The position numbers and the translations under genes are program-made. A model generated the notes under the pieces. It did not search any database and was not told where the DNA came from. It saw only the letters and a program-made list of their open reading frames with translations. 23,313 nt of DNA from assembly GCA_021464525.1 (NCBI GenBank), contig JADRCO010001034.1, positions 1 through 23,313 on the forward strand. Direction: 5' to 3'. Below are positions 10,453 to 19,056 of the stretch, one piece after another (positions within the stretch are counted from its first letter, which is position 1; each line of letters begins with the position of its first letter). The DNA comes from Rhizophagus sp. LPA8_4_AMF. Lineage: Eukaryota; Glomeromycota; Glomeromycetes; Glomerales; Glomeraceae.

Positions 10453-10694
10453 TTAGCCTGATACTCTGGGAAAAAAATCCTTATTATGCAACGTTCGATT
10501 ATAATTATTTTTAGCAAAGAATATCAATTATAAGTATCAAATTTTAATTAATTTAATATTTGGAATTTGGGATTTAGATTTTAGTAGGTTAAATTTTGAT
10601 ATAACATGTATAGAACAAACCATTTTTGGTGATTTCTCAATTAATATATTAGCTTGATGATTTGATGGAATTTATATGTATGATATACATGAGA

Positions 10695-10904
10695 GCAGTG
10701 ATATGCATTGGAAGCTTCCAATGACTTTTTATTGGAATTTGAAGATTTAGAAGAATTGGAAGATTTCAATATTCTAATAATTTTCAACACACATTATGTG
10801 CATTGGAAGCTTCCAATAAAAATTTATTGGCATTGAAAGGCTTGGAATAATTGGAAAAATTGGAAGATTCCAATAACTTCCAATTTTTCAATGCACATCA
10901 CTGC
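10695..10904. mobile_element. Foldback element with GCAGTGAT termini (MITE-like)
   Basis: The left end GCAGTGATATGCATTGG is inverted at the right end, which reads CAATGCACATCACTGC. The interior is full of ATTGGAA and TTCCAAT words in both orientations and includes the perfect 16-bp palindrome ATTGGAAGCTTCCAAT twice, at 10707-10722 and 10802-10817. CAGTG-type termini suggest a hAT-related non-autonomous element. I see no clear target-site duplication, so the family is tentative. Confidence 0.72.
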
Positions 10905-11565
10905 AGTAGATAGATAGTATTGGTCGTTGATTCTCAGAGAGAAGTGAAGAATTGCATATTGTTAGGGATATAATCATGATCGCATTCAGGAAAACTTTTA
11001 CTTCATCCAATTTCTTTTACCATTAGATGTTAACAAATTAATCGGATGGGACATTAGTTGTGATTATTTTCAAAATTATGAAAATTATGCTAGATCTTTC
11101 ATAAAATTATGAGAAAGTAATAGGTCAATTTCTACTGACTAGCATTTCCTTTCACATCTTTTGGTAAAAGCTTGACTTTAGAATTTTAAAATTTGGGAAT
11201 AAATAATCTCAGAATACCAAACGTATAATCAATAAATTCCTACTTGAATTATTAATCCTTTACCATATATATACAATTATGACTTAGATCTAGTACGAGA
11301 AATGTGAGAAAATATGAATCCTTTCATTATACATAGATTAGTACGAGGAATGTTATATCATACACAGAATTAGAAATTGCGGACTTCGAAAAATGGGAGA
11401 ATGTTTATTTTTAAATTTAAAAATTATGCAATGAATCATTTATTTCTAAATTATTCCAATATAATACAAATTTAAAAGATGTCTAATAAAAAAAAAATAT
11501 TAAAAGAGAGAAAGAAATAATATATGTATATATCTTTAAATTGTAAATCAACAATAAAAAGATTA
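10905..11565. other. Intergenic, 3' side of the SWIRM gene
   Basis: No gene, RNA gene or repeat recognised. Moderately AT-rich DNA with an ACGAGAAATGTGAGA / ACGAGGAATGTTATA near-repeat at about 11295 and 11343. Confidence 0.55.
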
Positions 11566-12120
11566 TTAAACCCATTTTAATTGACTAAAAAAATTCCACA
11601 AAACAGATGCTTTGTTGACATTAAAATTAACAGCTTTCTGAGCATCGCTCTTTTTAAATTCTTTTCCTTGTATTTTGTATTTTTGAGCTGCTTTCAGAAT
11701 ATTATATTTAGCCTTTAAATATATTGATGGGGTTAATCTTAGTTTAGAACATAATGTTTTTTCTTTTTCATGTAAAAGATTATAACCAGCTTCTTGAGAA
11801 ATATCCAATGATTTGGTTCTATCCCAAATAATTCGAGGGTTTTTATAATTCAAATTCTGATGATCAATAGGCATTTGGTCGATATTTTTAACAATCTCGT
11901 TTAAAGTGTTAATATTTTGTGATTTTTGATTATTATAAGACTCATTTTCGGTTAAGAGAAGAGTGGGATTTTTCGCATATATTTCATAAATATTGATACG
12001 ATAAACAAAACCATCACCTGATGAATCTGGAGCTCTCATTGGATATGGTTGTTTGCGAAAGTGTTTACGAGGAATATTTCGATAGTAAAGTATAGTAGAT
12101 GTTTGTGATTTTGCAGCCAT
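11566..12120 (-). CDS. Small SWIRM-domain protein (chromatin-associated family)
   Basis: Single-exon frame of 184 aa with ATG at 12120 and TAA at 11566. The last 65 residues (120-184) match the fungal SWIRM domain: they begin EKTLCSKLRLTPSIYLKAK, continue with a Lys-rich helix ILKAAQKYKIQG, then KKSDAQKAVNFNVNKAS and end WNFFSQLKWV. This is the usual order of LC-x-LRL-x-P, the long central helix, the DVNK-like turn and the C-terminal W-x-x-x-Gly/Lys-Trp helix. SWIRM is a small helical domain in Swi3/Rsc8, Ada2, LSD1 and fungal Fun19/Laf-type proteins, and it supports protein or nucleosomal DNA contacts in chromatin complexes. The N-terminal 119 residues have no recognised domain but are basic near the start (RKHFRKQPYPMR). 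No SANT, zinc finger or amine-oxidase domain is present, so a Fun19/Laf-like stand-alone SWIRM protein is likeliest. It is shorter than typical members, and an upstream exon cannot be excluded. Confidence 0.82.
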   Translation of the reverse strand: MAAKSQTSTILYYRNIPRKHFRKQPYPMRAPDSSGDGFVYRINIYEIYAKNPTLLLTENESYNNQKSQNINTLNEIVKNIDQMPIDHQNLNYKNPRIIWDRTKSLDISQEAGYNLLHEKEKTLCSKLRLTPSIYLKAKYNILKAAQKYKIQGKEFKKSDAQKAVNFNVNKASVLWNFFSQLKWV

Positions 12121-12154
12121 ATTTTGATCAATAAAATTTTTGGTTTGAAATAAA

Positions 12155-12265
12155 AAGAAAAAAAAAAATTTTTTTTATAAAAAAAAAAAAAAAAAAAAAA
12201 AAAATTTTTGTAATAAAAAAAAAAAAAAAAAAAAAAATTTTTTTAAAAAAAAAAAAAAAAAAGAA
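12155..12265. repeat. Poly-A/poly-T array upstream of the SWIRM gene
   Basis: Three successive blocks each consist of a 17-27 bp A run followed or preceded by 5-8 T, separated by ATA, GTAAT or nothing. The array lies 35-145 bp upstream of the SWIRM start codon. Poly(dA:dT) commonly excludes nucleosomes at fungal promoters, so a promoter role is plausible. Run lengths may be assembly-sensitive. Confidence 0.8.
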
Positions 12266-12795
12266 AAACAAAATGCAATCCGATTTATACAGTGGTGTAT
12301 AATGACGAAATAAGGTTGAAAAATTTTTTTGTTTGATTAAGTTTATTAATTCAATTACCAATCATTTTCGATTATTAACAAAGTCGATGTTTCATAAATT
12401 TTAGTACTTTACCGAACTAAGATTAAATTGCAAACAATTTCTTCCTTATATGGAAGTAGAGAAACCTACTATATGACGATTTTTTAAAAATAAAAATGTA
12501 ATCGTCATTAAAATTAATATAATAAAACTTAAAAATAAATCTTTTATATGAGTGATTATGACTTGATCAATGTATATATTATATACATGATAAATATTTA
12601 TTTTTAAAAAAATAAATTTATTATTATTTAAATTTTTTTTTTTTTAATTTATTTTTTTAAAAAAAAAAAAAATCTTAAATCATAAAGTATATAAAGTATA
12701 TATTTCAAAATCTTTTGATGATAAAGTCTATATTTCATGAGAACTTTTCAAAACAATCATTCTTAAATATTCAACATTTATATAATTTATTCTAA
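12266..12795. other. Intergenic, AT-rich
   Basis: No gene supported. Contains an A/T palindromic stretch at about 12600-12675 (TTTAAAAAAATAAATTTATT followed by runs of T and A). A short tandem of ATAAAGTATAT / ATAAAGTCTATATTTCA words lies at about 12683-12737. Confidence 0.55.
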
Positions 12796-12799
12796 TTAC

Positions 12800-14000
12800 A
12801 CAGGCATTCGGAACTTCGATAAATCCGGATCCTTCGATACCGCCGGAGTTGAGTCTAAAACGGATATATTATAATACAATGATATAACGAAATCTTTTAA
12901 TGAATTGGAACAATCCAGACTGCCTGAGTAATATATAAACTGATCATACTGTATGTTCCCAAATAAACCGAACTGTTTCTTTTTTAATTCCGGTATCCCG
13001 TGAAGTCTACTTTTACCGGTACCGAAAATCACTTGATCGAGATGTCATTTTTTGCCGAATCTATTTTTATTAAAGGGAAATTTTTCCGGAATACCATTTT
13101 GCCGAAAAGAAATTGTGCCGAAAATTATTTTAATTTATATAATGAATATAGTTTATTTTTTTAAAAAAAAATAATCTTATTCTCTTTTTTATTTGTTTGT
13201 ATAAATTCATTATAACAAATAATAACAAATAAACTTTGAGTTCATTGGAATATAATGTTTAAAACCAATAATTTTTATTTTATTTTATTTTATTAAAAAA
13301 ATTTAATTTTTCGGTAAAACCGGTATCTTTAATAAAATATTCTATGAATTTCGAAATTATCGGTTAAGCGAATTTCGGTAAAATATAGTGGAAATGTACC
13401 GTAACCGTATAATTCCATATTAATAAACATTATCTTTTACTTAAAATGCATTATATATATATTTTTTATTTTATAAATTACATTTTTCATCTTTTTAAAT
13501 CGCTATAAAATTTTTAATTACATTTTGAAGAGAAAAGATGATGGTCTCTTGGAAATTAGAATACTCAAACCTCAAAGAAAGGAGAAACTTTGCATCAAGT
13601 ATTGAAGTATTGACTTTGAATGTCATATATTTATGATGAATATGTAGATTGTCTAAAGGTCGTAATTTTGGTATATACGGATAAATCATTATACGTATAT
13701 CAAGCGGGTATTTGTATAACTATTTTACTGTATATCAAAATTTTTATTCGACATTTGATATTCTACCTGTAACCTATCCAATTGATTCTTCGTCACATGG
13801 CCGAATGAATATAGCATGGTGGTACCTGCATAAGTGAGTATCGGTAATATGTAACGTGACTTTCAGTCTTTACCCGATGTTCGGTAAAAAGAATATATAT
13901 AATTGACAAAATCTTATCATATGCAGCAATATTATCATTTTAGACCGGTTAAATACTTGATAAAAGACCGGTTTTACGTATATTCTATACACACTATATG
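12800..14000. repeat. Diffuse CGGTAAAA / CCGAA-rich region, probable decayed element(s)
   Basis: Unlike its surroundings, this stretch repeats CG-containing words: TTCGGTAAAA at about 13311, 13375 and 13880, ACCGGTA or ACCGGTT at about 13016, 13320, 13945 and 13967, and GCCGAA at about 13054, 13102 and 13118. They occur in both orientations. CCGGATCC and GCCGGAG occur near 12826-12848. No clear termini or intact frame could be drawn. The open frames at 12796-13032 and 13495-13689 (minus) are not convincing genes. I read it as one or more old transposon copies. Confidence 0.4.
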
Positions 14001-14098
14001 TTGATTATAAAATCAAAAAAGTGACGCGCCTTCATCTGAGGAATATGACACCGATTTAACGTCACACACACAACCGCCTGATCATCAAAATCATGAGA

Positions 14099-14110
14099 AC
14101 ATATTTAAAA
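14099..14110 (+). promoter_or_regulatory. Possible TATA element of ubiquitin-like gene 1
   Basis: ATATTTAAAAG lies about 130 bp upstream of ATG 14230 and is followed by a CT-rich tract (about 14120-14200), an arrangement seen at many fungal promoters. Weak evidence in AT-rich DNA. Confidence 0.25.
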
Positions 14111-14229
14111 GCATATTTTTCTAATTTTTCCTAAAAGAAACATACTTTCTTTCTAAGAAAAGATTTTATCTTTATTTTTATTTTGACCCAAGAGAAATTT
14201 TTTTTTTTTTAAAAAAAAAAGAATCGAAA

Positions 14230-14547
14230 ATGCAAATTTTCGTTCGAGGATGTCTTGGTTATGGAGGTAATGCTTATACTATAGAAGTTGAATCTTCAGA
14301 TAGTATTGCAATAGTGAAAGAAAAAATCTCTAGCAAGACAGGTATTATAATAATTATGGATTATTATAAAAAATTTTTCTCTTCCTTTTAAAAAAATAAT
14401 GAACTTATAAAATTGATAGGTGTGCCTTGTGAACATCAAAGATTAATTTTCGCTGGAAAACAACTTACAGATGAAAGAATATTATCGGATTATAAAATTC
14501 AAAAAGAGTCAACTCTTCACTTGGCTTGTAGACTTCGTGGATGTTAG
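14230..14547 (+). CDS. Ubiquitin-like protein 1, single unit ending RLRGC
   Basis: Exons 14230-14341 and 14420-14547 (intron 78 nt, GTATTA...GATAG), 240 nt, 79 aa. It aligns with ubiquitin over its full length. It starts MQIFV, continues [37 protein letters not shown], then [13 protein letters not shown] and ends RLRGC. Lysines equivalent to K27, K29, K33, K48 and K63 are kept; K6 is Arg and K11 is lost. Two things set it apart. The beta1-beta2 loop (the Leu8 region) is three residues longer and Gly-rich. The C-terminus is Gly-Cys instead of Gly-Gly, with no tail after it; GGT to TGT would be a single base change. Without Gly76, normal E1 activation and conjugation is not expected, so it may act non-covalently or be an inactive paralogue. 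The intron splits the Gly35-equivalent codon (phase 1), exactly as in the neighbouring gene. Confidence 0.88.
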
Positions 14548-15141
14548 TCATGTTATCATTTTAAAATGATGCACATCTTTTTTTTTAAAAAAAAGTTTAT
14601 TATTAATTTGAAATTTTAAAATTATGTAACGAAGGCTAATATGTGAGATTAAAGAAATTAGGTTATCATCGGAACTCGGGAAGATTTATCTTATATAAAT
14701 TTCTACGTAATGCATAAATATGCAATGACTTAAATATTAACTATAGCGTTATTAGCGTATGGCATTAAGTCGTTTAGGACAATAAGCGCGGCGCATTTAT
14801 TATATTTATGAAATTTCAGCATCGAAATAAAGGTTCATTTTTAAAAGAAAAAAGGAATTCTCAACAAAGCAAAAATTATCGTTGCGAAATCCTTATTATT
14901 CTACCTATTTTAATTTTAAATCGGAATTTCGGATACTATTATCCGTGAATTTCCATAGAATTCCCATGGAATAACAGCTGAATAAAGTAAAGTTACTTTA
15001 AATCTGATTACACAATATAAATAAGTACTCATAGAACCGGTTCAGATTACTTTTTATAGAAACAAAAACAGTATAATGGTATTTATATATGAACTTACCT
15101 TTAAAAAATTGACCTGAGAATATTTCTTAACTATTTAAAAA
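14548..15141. other. Spacer between the two ubiquitin-like genes
   Basis: No gene. Holds the second copy of the GC-rich motif (14775-14800) and the second copy of AAAGTAAAGTTAC (14984-14996). Both could belong to the promoter of the downstream ubiquitin-like gene. A partial inverted repeat GAATTTCCATAGAATTCCCATGGAAT lies at about 14946-14971. Confidence 0.55.
14775..14800. promoter_or_regulatory. GC-rich intergenic motif, copy 2
   Basis: TAGGACAATAAGCGCGGCGC followed by ATTTAT, about 340 bp upstream of ATG 15142. It shares TAGGACAAT, CGCGGCGC and TTAT with the copy at 7515-7540. In that copy the motif precedes a minus-strand gene, so its orientation relative to the gene differs. Confidence 0.5.
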
Positions 15142-15591
15142 ATGCAGATTTTTATTTATGCCGGTCGAACGTATACTATCGAAGTTGAATATCATGATAC
15201 TGTTGCAATTCTTAAAGAAAAATTTTATAAAAAAACAGGTAATGTTTATGCTATTAATAATTATAATAATAACACATGTGATTTACATATGTTAACAACA
15301 TACAAAAAAAATGGTTTAAAAAATAATTTTATTTTTCAAGGTATTAATTGTGAAAGACAAAGATTAAGATTAATTCATCGTTGCAAACAACTCGAAGATA
15401 CAAGATCATTATCAGAATATGATATTAATAAAGAATCAACCGTTTATTTGGTTCATACGCTTCCTAGTTGTAAGAAATGTCCTGGTCGTAAGTACTTTGT
15501 TTTTCTTTTTGTAAATTTTAAAACAATTAATTAATTTATTAATTTATAAAAAAAGAATTTTTATTATAAACATTTTCAAACAGAGAAATGA
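15142..15591 (+). CDS. Ubiquitin-like protein 2, divergent, no diglycine tail
   Basis: Preferred model: exons 15142-15238, 15341-15487 and 15584-15591, 252 nt, 83 aa. It starts MQIFIYAGRTYTIEVE, continues AILKEKFYKKTG, then INCERQRLRLIHRCKQLED, SEYDINKESTVYLVH and ends CKKCPGQK. Relative to ubiquitin the beta1-beta2 loop is two residues shorter, the Ile44-equivalent is Arg and the RLRGG tail is replaced by a Cys/Lys-rich end, so ordinary conjugation is not expected. Intron 1 is at the same Gly35 codon and phase as in ubiquitin-like gene 1. It is 102 nt, in frame and free of stops, with a CAAG acceptor, so retention would insert 34 residues. Intron 2 has a strong GTAAGT donor and CAG acceptor; unspliced, the frame instead ends KYFVFLFVNFKTIN at 15534. 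Tandem duplication with gene 1 followed by divergence is the likely origin. Confidence 0.78.
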
Positions 15592-16774
15592 TTCAAAATT
15601 CGTGTATATTGTTTAAATACGAAGAGCCATGACACGAAGTCTCTTTGTTCATGTATATATATATATATTTATATTATTTAATATTTTGTGTTTTTTAATA
15701 AAATTATTCCCTTTATCAATACTCACTTTACTACTTATAGTAGTACGTTTTAGTTAAAGTATTGTAAATCCTTTCTGGTAAAGTGTTAATTTGCATTGTA
15801 TAATACCCATAATACCCGTATCAAAAAATGAGAGATTACTTTTTTTAATAAGGTATTTTGTAAATACCCGGGCATGTATATTCGACATGTAGTATAAGTG
15901 GGCTACATATCATAAATATTTGTGATCCATTATTTATAAAATCTAATTGGAAATACGGTTACATTTACTTATGTATGTATATGCTCATGCAAAATATGGG
16001 ATATTGTGCTCATTTTGTCCGTATTTACCACGTTTATCGATAATTTTGGTAGAACTCCTAATTAAAAAAAAAACGCAATCTTTAACGGTGCATTTTTTTT
16101 TTTTTTTTTTTGGACTATACGTACCTAACGGTAATTATGATGATTATTTACCTGTCTTCTTAAAATATTTGAGTGAAAGTGGGGAAATTTGTACAGAATG
16201 AACGGGAAAATTAGGGTATAAACTTTTTGCTAAAAATTGTGGACATAAAATGATAAAACTAAATTAAATGAACCTGCTCCTGGCCGATAACTAATTAAGT
16301 TGAAAATATTCCATGAAGTTTTACAGGCCCAAGCCCCAATGTCAATTAACTACATACATTTTTACTTGATGCACTGTTTAAAAACAAATAATTACAATTA
16401 AAAAGTAAATATAATATAAATCATATAATTTCGCAAATTATGATAATTTATGGAAAATTAAATGTGATATATAAGATTTTTACATCAACCTATTGTTCAA
16501 AGAAAAAAGAAAATTATTGAATGGTTCGGAAGTCGTAAATCAAACTATTTTATTTATTTTAACAATTAATATTTCAATTGTAGTTATATAATAATTGATT
16601 GCGATACAGACTGTATAAAGCAAATTTGAAAAATTAAAACAAATGAGGAAGATGCAAAATCCGAAAAATTCATTTTTTTTTTCTAATTATTTTAAAAAGG
16701 TAGACGCACTGTACTGTATATGTAAAAATATTTCATATAACGATATGATGCAAGTATAGATAGTTAGAAATATA
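15592..16774. other. Intergenic; first copy of a larger duplicated block
   Basis: No gene supported. This is the 3' flank of ubiquitin-like gene 2 running into the 3' flank of the five-exon gene. CGTGTATATTGTTTAAA at about 15600 and the following CCATGACACGAAGTCT reappear in diverged form at about 18176. The stretch from about 16240 (GGACATAAAATGATAA) to 16774 reappears at about 18547 and 20208. The open frame 15947-16201 contains a T18 homopolymer and shows no family resemblance. Confidence 0.6.
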
Positions 16775-17679
16775 TCATTCACAAGGAACCATATCATCCT
16801 TATAATTGATTTCATAGCGAATTAATTCTCCCTCTAAATTTTCTTCTACGTCTAAAAAAATGCCTTCTTCAGTTGCTTTGACGGCAAGAACCTTGACATA
16901 TTTATCATAAAAATTGATTTTACAGCCAATAAGTTTAATCACTTTATCAAAAGAACAACAGGCTTGCTGTAAATTAAATGGAAAAAGGAATTAAACAAAA
17001 TATTTCTATCATTTCATGAAGTAATTTAAACAAATACCTTCTCAATAGTATTCATACCATTCAAGCGTGAAAAACATGAAACAAATAGATTCGGTTTAAC
17101 TCTCTCAGCGAATTGCTTCGATCTATAAAAGAAGGTAACATAAATATTCACACGAGTTTTTTTGATTTCACTCCGTAAATAAGATGCAAACGTACAATTC
17201 AATTGAATAGGGACCAACAGCGTGCAATTCCTCCATTGCAGCCTCATGGCCTCTTTCTTTTTCGATTTTTTCAAATATTGTATCAATCGAGTAGATCCTT
17301 TCTGCTTGCTCTCTAGTTGCCCTATATAAAAATGAAGACATTGGTAAAGTAACTTGAGTAGGAAGTTTCAATAAAATTGCTTACTTTATTGGATCAAAGT
17401 TATTGGCCTTGCACTTCTTTGGATCTAGATACGTTGAACCATATTCGTTAGTAGACAAACAACCATAATAAGCTTCACATGTCTTATAAGTGTCATCAAT
17501 GATCTTTCTATATTCTTTCATAGAGCAAAATATTGTAAACAGCCAGTACATTATCACATTGTTAGTCATAAAAATAGCCCATACTTACCAGGCCCAGGTA
17601 TTTTTTTTTCATACGTAAAGCGCGCGGTATGGTTTGAATTTTGAAACAATATCAGATTAGGAAATAAAATTTTAAACAT
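16775..17679 (-). CDS. Five-exon gene, unrecognised 207-aa protein (intact copy A)
   Basis: Exons 17679-17589, 17514-17385, 17321-17196, 17122-17038 and 16966-16775 (minus), 624 nt, 207 aa. Donors are GTAAGT, GTAAGC, GTACGT and GTATTT; introns are 74, 63, 73 and 71 nt. Intron 1 has a CTAAC branch site. Phases match at every join: PGP-EYRKII, DPIK-ATREQ, SIEL-SKQF, TIEK-QACC. Intron 1 ends in the weak acceptor GAAAG, so that join is the least certain. The first ~22 residues (MFKILFPNLILFQNSNHTAR) are hydrophobic and basic without acids, suggesting organelle targeting or a signal, which is inference. A Cys/Tyr segment (YKTCEAYYGC) follows, then a charged helical part (EKIEKERGHEAAMEEL). The C-terminal 64 residues look beta-rich (LIGCKINFYDKYVKVLAV, GELIRYEINYKDD). 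I recognise no family. Two decayed copies lie downstream at 19057 and 20602, and their shared exons support this exon map. Confidence 0.72.
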
Positions 17680-17759
17680 CACATCTATTTATAAGTAAAA
17701 ATCGGATTGATTGCAGGGTTTCACGTGACTTCAGACACTTCATTGATTCTGTTGTAGAA

Positions 17760-17870
17760 CATGTCCCAAATCGTACCATCAGCCTAAATTAGGAGATCAT
17801 TGTTGGTACAGTCTTAAGGCATTATTAGAATGTACCAATAATTTAGGCCGATAGTACGATTTGGGACATG
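17760..17870. mobile_element. 111-bp foldback element (MITE-like) upstream of the five-exon gene
   Basis: CATGTCCCAAATCGTAC at the left end is inverted exactly at the right end, GTACGATTTGGGACATG. Pairing continues inward through ATC-GCCTAAATTA / TAATTTAGGC-GAT and then TTGGTAC / GTACCAA, so nearly the whole segment is one hairpin. It sits 81 bp upstream of ATG 17679, within the probable promoter. The flanking bases GAAC / GGTTCC extend the symmetry, so a target-site duplication is not clear. Confidence 0.88.
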
Positions 17871-19056
17871 GTTCCAATTTTTAATATGAATTAATTAAAA
17901 TATTTTTTACTTCAATTATAAAGTGTTTAAATTTTTAAATTATTATTCCCAATACATTATATTATTATTAAATCTTGCTATGTTTTGGTCTCATTCTTCT
18001 ATTTTCTAGTGCTATAATGTCAATTTTCCAATGATTTGAATTTGGGTGAACATTTTTAACCATAAATGTCTTTTTGGTTTGTTACATGATTCTTCTAACA
18101 ACTCTTTGGTCTTAAATGCAATTAGAAATAATAAAGTTAAAATGTAAAATGCAATGAGAAATATTGATTTGAGTTTCGTGTATATTGTGTTTAAAAAACG
18201 TAATACTGTGCCATGAAATCTTATTCATGTATATTATTTAACATTGCACTAAAATAACATTACTGTGTAAATATTACTTATATTACATAAATAAGGTATT
18301 TCAAAAATATTACTTGTTACAAAATCTGATTATTAGAAAAATTATGTCCATTGCATAATTGTGTGCTCAAAGTCAATATTACGTTCTATCGATTACTTTC
18401 TTATTATTCAAGTTCTGTGATAATGTTTTTTTTGCTTCCTTATCATTGTTTTTTTGTTACAATCATCAATAGTCTTTTTAGATTTCTTTTTACTAGAAGT
18501 GAGTAGAAGGCATATTGCTAATACATTAATAAGTAAGATGTATCTGGACATGAAAAATAATAACAAAAAGAATCAAATAAAACAAAACTATTTCTGGATA
18601 ATAACTAATATTCCATGAAGCTTTACAAACTAACATCAATTAATTACACAGATTTTTACTTGATATACTGTTTAAAAACAAATAAGTTACAATTAGGAAA
18701 TAAATATAAGATATAATTTCAAAAATTATATATTTATATTATACGTAAGATTTTTACATCAACTGTATATCATTATTGTTTAAAGAAAAAAAGAAAATTA
18801 TTGAATGGTTCAAAAGTTGTAAATTAAACTATTTTATTTATTTTAACAATTAATATTTCAATTGTATAAAAGGATATAGAACTTTTCTAAGTATTATTAT
18901 ATAATAATTAATTGTGATATAGAGTGTATAAAGCAAAATTGAAAATCAAAACAATGAAAAAGATGCTAAATCTGAAAAATTCATTTTTTTCTAATATTTT
19001 AAAAAAGGTAGATATATTGTATATGTAAAATTAAATGCAAGTTATTTAGAAATATG
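17871..19056. other. Intergenic; 5' part of duplicated block copy B
   Basis: No gene supported. From about 18150 the sequence is a diverged repeat of 15580-16774. It includes a remnant of the last exon and 3' flank of ubiquitin-like gene 2 (CAATGAGAAATATTGATTTG, TTTCGTGTATATTG) and, from about 18600, a closer match (CCATGAAGCTTTACA, ATTATTGAATGGTTC, TTTTAACAATTAATATTTCA). 17871-18150 shows nothing recognisable. Confidence 0.6.

Noticed and set aside
12128-12361. 77-aa minus-strand frame upstream of the SWIRM gene
   Set aside because: Mostly Phe/Lys from A/T homopolymer blocks.
12796-13032. Minus-strand 78-aa frame with a GTGKS sequence resembling a P-loop
   Set aside because: The GTGKS comes from the recurring CGGTACCGGTAAAA words of this region, not from a nucleotide-binding domain. 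No other NTPase motif follows and no hydrophobic strand precedes it.
13495-13689. 64-aa minus-strand frame (begins MIYPYIPKLRPLDNLH)
   Set aside because: Slight resemblance to leucine-repeat fragments, but too short and too AT-biased to support a family call.
15947-16201. 84-aa plus-strand frame between the ubiquitin-like gene and the five-exon gene
   Set aside because: It spans an 18-T run, and the corresponding region in duplicated block B does not keep the frame.
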